Source of the DNA: an uncultured Clostridia bacterium
GTDB taxonomy: Bacteria; Bacillota; Clostridia; UBA1381
Reading direction: 5' to 3'
Length of the DNA stretch: 17,696 nucleotides
Assembly: GCA_944391255.1 (NCBI GenBank)
Contig: CALXSW010000178.1
Span: 1-17,696, forward strand
This document shows, in pieces, positions 13,624 through 17,696 of this stretch (its first letter is position 1; each line of letters starts with the position of its first letter). The notes beneath the pieces were generated by a model that saw only the letters and a list, made by a program, of their open reading frames with translations, had not been told where the DNA came from and searched no databases. The position numbers and the translations under genes were made by a program.

Positions 13624-14940
13624 ATGGCGAACATAAAGCCGTTCAGAGGCTACAGATATAATAGTGAAAAATGCGGCGATATTTCAACAGTTATAGCGCC
13701 CACTAAATATAATATAGATGATGATGCGAAAGCTAAGCTTTACGAGCTCAACGAATATAACGCGGTCAAAATTTTTGACGGTGTTTCTTATGATACAGAT
13801 AACGAGGACGAAAACAAATATACAAGAGCGCGCGATTACCTCCAGCAATGGATAAAAGATGGAGTTCTCCAAAAAGATGAGGAAGACGCGATATATCTTT
13901 ACGAGGAAACGATAGAGCTCCACGGAAACACATATAGAAATATGACATATGTCGCTCTTTTCGAGCTTGAGGAGCTTGGCTCGGAAAACATAAAAACCTG
14001 TGAAGAAATCAGAGAAATGTCAAAGAAAGACAGATTCGAGCTTTTATCAGCAACTAACGCGGATATGAGTATGATCACATGTATGTATATAGAAAGAGAT
14101 AAAAAGCTGCTTAATCTTATGAATAAGCTTTCTCAGAACGAACCTGATATGGAGTTCGATTCAGTTGATGACAGTATGCATCAGAGATTATGGAAAATAA
14201 CCGATCCTGAAACGATCGAAACGATAGTTGACGGTTTTAAGTCTCTTCCTTTATATATAACAGACGGTCAGACAAGGTATGAGACCTGCATGATGTACAG
14301 AAACTATATGAGAGCGAATAATCCTCTGAACACCGGCAAGGAATCATATAATTACACAATGGTATCTCTTGTAAACTCCAATTCTGACGGTCTGGAGATA
14401 ATGCCTGTTCACCGTAAAATAAAGCTTCCGAGAGGCTTTTCGGAGGAATTATTTATAGCTATGGCGCAGGAGCATTTTAAAATAGAAAAAATTATTGTAG
14501 ACTCACAGGATGACAGCATCACTGAGACAATGAAAAAGCAGATCGCGACAAAGAAGCTTGAAACTCGTTTCGCCCTTTACCATGGCGGCGATTATTTCTA
14601 CAGGCTCACTCTGCTCGATAACGATTTTATCAAAAAAGAGCTTTTGCCTGAAATGTCAAAATCATATTGCGGACTTGACAGCGTTGTACTTAGAAAGCTT
14701 GTGATCAATGATATATTCAACATTGAAGATGACTATGACGATCTCGTTTCAACGTCTATAAGTTCAACTCAGTGCTTTAAGGATGTCAAGGAGGGAAAAG
14801 CCGATGTCATGATCGTGCTTAACCCTGTAAAAACAGAACAGATAGAAAGCGTAACAGCCGCCGGCGAAAAAATGCCGTATCATTCGATAAGCATTTATCC
14901 TAAGCCATCAGTCGGCGTGCTCGTAAATCTGAAAGATTAA
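13624..14940 (+). CDS. DUF1015 family protein
   Basis: A 438-residue cytosolic protein of the DUF1015 family (PF06245), widespread in Firmicutes and other bacteria and of unknown function, sometimes annotated as a SerB-like or chromosome-partitioning-associated protein without firm evidence. Family features seen: N-terminal IKPFRGYRYN (4-13), DISTVIAPTKYNI (19-31), YRNMTYVALFELEE (104-117), GLEIMPVHRKI (256-266), and the C-terminal SISIYPKPSVGVLVNL. The usually conserved DGHHR signature is replaced by DGQTR (214-218) in LYITDGQTRYET. Length is normal, and the frame is intact. Start: AAGGAG (13609-13614) 9 bases before ATG. It is flanked by its own promoter and by the rplU promoter, so it is likely a single-gene unit. 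Confidence 0.85.
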   Translation: MANIKPFRGYRYNSEKCGDISTVIAPTKYNIDDDAKAKLYELNEYNAVKIFDGVSYDTDNEDENKYTRARDYLQQWIKDGVLQKDEEDAIYLYEETIELHGNTYRNMTYVALFELEELGSENIKTCEEIREMSKKDRFELLSATNADMSMITCMYIERDKKLLNLMNKLSQNEPDMEFDSVDDSMHQRLWKITDPETIETIVDGFKSLPLYITDGQTRYETCMMYRNYMRANNPLNTGKESYNYTMVSLVNSNSDGLEIMPVHRKIKLPRGFSEELFIAMAQEHFKIEKIIVDSQDDSITETMKKQIATKKLETRFALYHGGDYFYRLTLLDNDFIKKELLPEMSKSYCGLDSVVLRKLVINDIFNIEDDYDDLVSTSISSTQCFKDVKEGKADVMIVLNPVKTEQIESVTAAGEKMPYHSISIYPKPSVGVLVNLKD

Positions 14941-14957
14941 AAAAAATAAAAAAACAC

Positions 14958-14986
14958 TTGACAAATAATGCATATTGTGTTATACT
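14958..14986 (+). promoter_or_regulatory. promoter of the rplU-rpmA operon
   Basis: TTGACA (14958-14963) and TATACT (14981-14986) are 17 bases apart, with TGT before the -10 (extended element). A strong housekeeping promoter suits ribosomal protein genes. Confidence 0.9.
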
Positions 14987-14992
14987 GTCGAA

Positions 14993-15071
14993 GTGGCCGC
15001 ATAGAAACGGTTTATTAAATGCGCACAGCATACCGTAATTAGCGAGCCCTCATTAAAAATTTTTTAGGAGG
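14993..15071 (+). promoter_or_regulatory. ribosomal protein L21 leader (candidate)
   Basis: The untranslated region between promoter and rplU is about 85 bases and contains a clear hairpin: ACGGT (15007-15011) with ACCGT (15032-15036) enclosing TGC (15020-15022) and GCA (15028-15030) around loop GCACA. An L21 leader upstream of rplU is a known conserved Firmicutes RNA element (Rfam L21_leader) thought to mediate autoregulation. Position and size fit. I have not aligned it to the covariance model. Confidence 0.65.
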
Positions 15072-15080
15072 TGTAATCAG

Positions 15081-15392
15081 ATGTACGCGATTATTGAAAC
15101 AGGCGGTAAGCAGTATAAGGTTTCGGAAGGTGATGTAGTTTTCATCGAAAAGCTCGATGTTGAAGAAGGCGCTTCTATCACATTCGACAAGGTGCTTATG
15201 GCTGGCGAAGGCGATGCAGTTAAGGTAGGCACACCAGTTGTTGAGGGTGCTACTGTAACAGCTAACGTTCTTAAGAACGGCAAGGCTAAGAAGGTCATCG
15301 TATTCAAGATGAAGAGAAAGAAGAACGAGAGAAAGAAGAAGGGTCACAGACAGCCTTACACAAAGGTTCAGATAACAGCAGTTAATGCATAA
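15081..15392 (+). CDS. rplU: 50S ribosomal protein L21
   Basis: A 103-residue protein, the normal length for bL21. It opens with MYAIIETGGKQYKV, the family signature, and carries the late basic signature KKVIVFKMKRKKNERKKKGH (86-ish to 95-ish region) and the terminal HRQPYTKVQI. It binds 23S rRNA in the large subunit. SD AGGAGG (15066-15071) lies 9 bases before ATG. It is first in the rplU-rpmA operon and is followed by 70 non-coding bases before rpmA, with no prp protease gene between them. Confidence 0.98.
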   Translation: MYAIIETGGKQYKVSEGDVVFIEKLDVEEGASITFDKVLMAGEGDAVKVGTPVVEGATVTANVLKNGKAKKVIVFKMKRKKNERKKKGHRQPYTKVQITAVNA

Positions 15393-15462
15393 TCTTTCTT
15401 TATTTTAAATCGTTAAACAGAAAAATTTACGGAATTGACATCCACAGGAGGTGTAACTTAAG

Positions 15463-15717
15463 ATGGCACATAAAAAAGGTGTTGGTAGTACAAAAAACGG
15501 TCGTGACAGCGAATCGAAGAGATTGGGTGTAAAGAGAGCTGACGGTCAGTTCGTTCTCGCAGGTAACATTCTCGTTAGACAGAGAGGTACTAAGATCCAT
15601 CCGGGTAACAATGTCGGAAAAGGCAGCGATGATACATTGTTTGCTTTGATCGATGGTAAGGTTAAGTTTGAAAGAGTAGGCAGAGACAAGAAGCAGTGCA
15701 GCGTTTATGCCGACTAA
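15463..15717 (+). CDS. rpmA: 50S ribosomal protein L27, short N-terminus
   Basis: An 84-residue bL27 with the signature MAHKKGVGSTKNGRDSESKR; the N-terminal arm of this protein reaches toward the peptidyl transferase centre. In many Firmicutes L27 is made with an extension ending in FFA-like residues that the protease Prp removes. Here the sequence starts directly at MAHKK, as in Proteobacteria. An in-frame TAA only three codons upstream of the ATG (15454-15456 region) proves no longer start is possible. AGGAGGTG (15446-15453) is a strong SD. A terminator follows at 15731. Confidence 0.98.
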   Translation: MAHKKGVGSTKNGRDSESKRLGVKRADGQFVLAGNILVRQRGTKIHPGNNVGKGSDDTLFALIDGKVKFERVGRDKKQCSVYAD

Positions 15718-15730
15718 TTAACGGATAAGC

Positions 15731-15769
15731 AATCCCAAGACGTCTGATACGTTTTGGGATTTTCTTTTT
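15731..15769 (+). terminator. terminator between rpmA and obg
   Basis: AATCCCAAGACGT (15731-15743) pairs with ACGTTTTGGGATT (15749-15761) over 13 positions with one G-U pair and loop CTGAT, followed by TTCTTTTT. It should end most rplU-rpmA transcripts. obg begins 18 bases later with no room for a promoter, so obg probably depends on read-through or an internal promoter. Confidence 0.9.
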
Positions 15770-15786
15770 AAAAAAGGAGACATGAA

Positions 15787-17067
15787 ATGTTTACAGATAA
15801 GGCGAAAATTTTTATAAAAGCCGGAAACGGCGGCAATGGCGCTATATCATGGCGCCGTGAAAAATATGTGACTGCCGGCGGTCCTGACGGCGGCGACGGC
15901 GGAAACGGCGGCAATGTTATTTTCCATGTTGATTTAGGACTTACCACTCTTATGGATTTCAGATATAAAAGAAAATACGTCGCTCAAGTCGGTATGGACG
16001 GATCCGGCAAGCGCCAGAAAGGAAAAAAAGGCGATGATATTATTATAAATGTGCCGCAGGGCACATTAGTGCGTGACGCTGGATCTAATCTTATCATAGC
16101 CGATCTTTCTGATCCCGAAAAAGATGTAGTTATCGCAAAGGGCGGCAGCGGCGGCTGGGGAAACGCGCATTTTGCGACAGCGGTACGTCAAGCGCCTAAT
16201 TTTGCTAAAAACGGTCAGCCGGGCGAAGAGCGCGAAATAATACTTGAGCTTAAGCTGCTCGCCGATGTCGGACTTGTAGGATTCCCTAACGTCGGCAAAT
16301 CCACTCTGCTTTCAATGACCACAAAGGCACAGCCTAAAATCGCCAATTATCACTTCACAACGCTTGAGCCTAATCTTGGAGTAGTTGATCTTGGCGAGCA
16401 CAGAAGCTTTGTTATGGCTGATATTCCGGGCATTATAGAGGGTGCTTCTGAAGGGGTTGGACTTGGTCATGAGTTTTTAAGACACATAGAGCGTACAAGA
16501 CTTCTTCTTCATGTCGTAGATGTGTCATTTATAGAAGGCAGAGATCCTATATCTGATTTTGATATAATCAATGAGGAACTTTCAGCTTATGATATGGAGC
16601 TTGAAAGCAGACCTCAGATAGTTGTTGCAAACAAGACAGATATTATCCAGAACGAGGACGCGTATAACGCTTTTCTTGAAGAAATGAAAAAGCGCGGTCT
16701 TGAGGTATTTGTTATTTCAGCGGCGACCGGACAGGGCGTTAAAGAGCTTATGCTCAGAACATATGAAGAACTTCAAAAGCTGCCGCCTATAGTCACATTT
16801 GAACCTCAGGTGGATCTTGACGCCGAGAGATTTGTTGATAAGTCGGGCAAAGGCTTTGAAATACACCGCGAAAATGAAACTTTCGTTATCACAGGCTCAT
16901 GGATCGAGGCTGTCGGCGGCAGTGTCACATTTGATGATACAGATTCCCTCGCCTATTTCCAGAGAGCGCTTATAAACCGCGGTGTTATAGAAGAACTTAT
17001 AAACATGGGTATCAAAGAAGGACAGATGGTCAGAATAGGCGATCTTGAATTTGAATTTGTATTCTAA
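15787..17067 (+). CDS. obg: ribosome-assembly GTPase Obg
   Basis: A 426-residue GTPase acting in late 50S assembly and stress or growth control. The N-terminal Obg fold (about 1-157) has the glycine-rich repeats GGNGG, GGPDGGDGGNGG and GGSGGWG. The G domain (about 158-330) has G1 GFPNVGKS (165-172), G2 region FTTLEP (190-195), G3 DIPG (212-215), G4 NKTD (282-285) and G5 SAA (311-313). The C-terminal OCT domain (about 350-426) is the type common in Firmicutes, and this protein has the full three-domain length. SD AGGAGA (15775-15780) is 6 bases before ATG. Placement after rplU-rpmA is conserved across bacteria. Confidence 0.98.
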   Translation: MFTDKAKIFIKAGNGGNGAISWRREKYVTAGGPDGGDGGNGGNVIFHVDLGLTTLMDFRYKRKYVAQVGMDGSGKRQKGKKGDDIIINVPQGTLVRDAGSNLIIADLSDPEKDVVIAKGGSGGWGNAHFATAVRQAPNFAKNGQPGEEREIILELKLLADVGLVGFPNVGKSTLLSMTTKAQPKIANYHFTTLEPNLGVVDLGEHRSFVMADIPGIIEGASEGVGLGHEFLRHIERTRLLLHVVDVSFIEGRDPISDFDIINEELSAYDMELESRPQIVVANKTDIIQNEDAYNAFLEEMKKRGLEVFVISAATGQGVKELMLRTYEELQKLPPIVTFEPQVDLDAERFVDKSGKGFEIHRENETFVITGSWIEAVGGSVTFDDTDSLAYFQRALINRGVIEELINMGIKEGQMVRIGDLEFEFVF

Positions 17068-17074
17068 TATATCC

Positions 17075-17320
17075 ATGGACGAACGAAAGATAATACTGAA
17101 AGCTGAAGGCAAAAGATTTAAGAGCTACAGAGAGCAGAGCCGACTGTCACAAAAGGAAGCCGCGGAGCTTCTTGGCATATCGTCAAGAACACTCGGCGCG
17201 TATGAGCGCGGCGAACGCGAGATCACCTTTGCTATGACAGTCAAAATGGCTGAGATCTACAATACAACTTTTGCCGAGCTTACCGCGTATAAAAGCATAT
17301 GCGGAAACGAAGACAAATAA
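17075..17320 (+). CDS. small XRE-family helix-turn-helix regulator
   Basis: An 81-residue DNA-binding protein made of essentially one Cro/C1-type domain: helix-turn-helix LSQKEAAELLGISSRTLGAYERGER (about 24-48), then VKMAEIYNTTFAELT (56-70), the usual closing helices. It has no sensor or dimerisation domain. The ATG at 17075 is 7 bases after the obg stop. There is no recognisable SD, so translation may be coupled to obg; an in-frame TTG at 17045 inside obg is the alternative. Targets are unknown. It is closed by a terminator at 17327. Confidence 0.85.
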   Translation: MDERKIILKAEGKRFKSYREQSRLSQKEAAELLGISSRTLGAYERGEREITFAMTVKMAEIYNTTFAELTAYKSICGNEDK

Positions 17321-17326
17321 AAACAC

Positions 17327-17374
17327 AAAACAAGCTGCGCCAATGGCTGTTTAAAAGCCGGTGCAGCTTGTTTT
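17327..17374. terminator. terminator after the XRE gene
   Basis: AAAACAAGCTGC (17327-17338) pairs with GCAGCTTGTTTT (17363-17374), with an inner GGC/GCC pairing. The outer A/T arms provide a U tract in both directions, so it may stop transcription both ways. Confidence 0.88.
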
Positions 17375-17379
17375 ATTCC

Positions 17380-17420
17380 AAAAAAACTGCGGACAATATC
17401 ACACTGCAATATTGTCCGCT
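17380..17420 (-). terminator. terminator of the minus-strand gene at the window end
   Basis: GCGGACAATAT (17389-17399) pairs perfectly with ATATTGTCCGC (17409-17419). On the minus strand the hairpin is followed by a run of seven T (17386-17380). It lies about 45 bases beyond the stop of the gene ending at 17467. Confidence 0.9.
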
Positions 17421-17466
17421 ATAAAAATATGAAAAAGTGAGAACAAAATATTATATATTACCGATT

Positions 17467-17696
17467 TTATTTTACCCAGTCTCCCCACTCATACTCGTCT
17501 TTTGTATCGAGTATATAATCCTTTGTAAGCTCTAACGCCACGATAGTGTTAAGACACCACTGAGCTGTAAAGTTTGTGCTTATCCAGAACATTTCATCAA
17601 GCTCCGGATTATTAAAATAGTTCTTTACGATTTCCTTGTCAAATCCCTCATCTTTGTTCTTTCCTGCCAGAGAATGTATAAGCACCTGCCATACCT
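17467..17696 (-). CDS. C-terminal part of an unrecognised protein (5' end outside window)
   Basis: The minus frame is open from the window edge to TAA at 17467-17469 and gives about 75 residues. An in-frame GTG at 17685 is not needed as a start, since the frame continues upstream as V-W-Q. The segment is rich in acidic and aromatic residues (NPELDEMFWISTNF, DEYEWGDWVK) and contains QWCLNTIVALEL, probably a helix. I do not recognise the family. A good terminator just downstream supports a real gene end. Confidence 0.65.
   Translation of the reverse strand, partial: VWQVLIHSLAGKNKDEGFDKEIVKNYFNNPELDEMFWISTNFTAQWCLNTIVALELTKDYILDTKDEYEWGDWVK

Noticed and set aside
1..17696. CRISPR arrays, tRNA/rRNA genes, transposases or phage genes
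   Set aside because: No regularly spaced repeats, cloverleaf-like sequences, transposase or integrase motifs were seen on either strand.

Overview
The window reads as a chromosomal segment of an anaerobic, endospore-lineage Firmicute of class Clostridia, probably close to gut Oscillospirales/Ruminococcaceae. The grounds are a complete Spo0A, strong purine-rich ribosome binding sites, TTGACA/TATAAT-type promoters (several with extended -10 elements), many U-tract hairpin terminators, and the rplU-rpmA-obg ribosome/GTPase block. I see no insertion sequences, phage genes, tRNAs, rRNAs or CRISPR arrays. The genus-level placement is inference.

Layout. 1-78: glycine/glutamine-rich tail of an upstream gene, closed by a terminator. 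271-1063: two small proteins, a four-helix PsiE-like membrane protein and a zinc-ribbon membrane protein. 1116-4678 (minus): a two-gene trehalose operon, treP (PTS EIIBCA) and treC (phospho-alpha-glucosidase), overlapping by 4 bases. 4846-5610 (minus): an unrecognised cysteine-rich polytopic membrane protein with its own consensus promoter.

5779-10204 is the most unusual part. A strong promoter and a foldable leader of about 170 bases precede four co-directional genes: a free-standing condensation-domain protein, a discrete carrier protein, a discrete acyl-adenylating ligase and an alpha/beta-hydrolase. A perfect 16-bp terminator closes the unit. Together they look like an NRPS assembly line split into separate proteins: activate an acid, load it on the carrier, transfer it to an amine or alcohol, then release or edit it. 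The product is unknown.

10213-11875: a divergent pair, an iron-sulfur flavoprotein (minus) and spo0A (plus). One perfect and one near-perfect Spo0A box lie between them. 12015-12707 (minus): a zinc-dependent phospholipase C-like protein. 12708-13221 holds no gene but ends in a tandem hairpin plus U-tract on the plus strand, an orphan terminator suggesting an unannotated small RNA. 13222-13410 (minus): a YtxH-like small protein. 13624-14940: a DUF1015 protein with its own promoter.

14958-17320: promoter, L21 leader, rplU, rpmA, terminator, obg and a small XRE regulator. The prp protease gene that many Firmicutes carry between rplU and rpmA is absent, and L27 correspondingly lacks the N-terminal extension that Prp would remove. 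The window ends in the C-terminal part of an unrecognised minus-strand gene.
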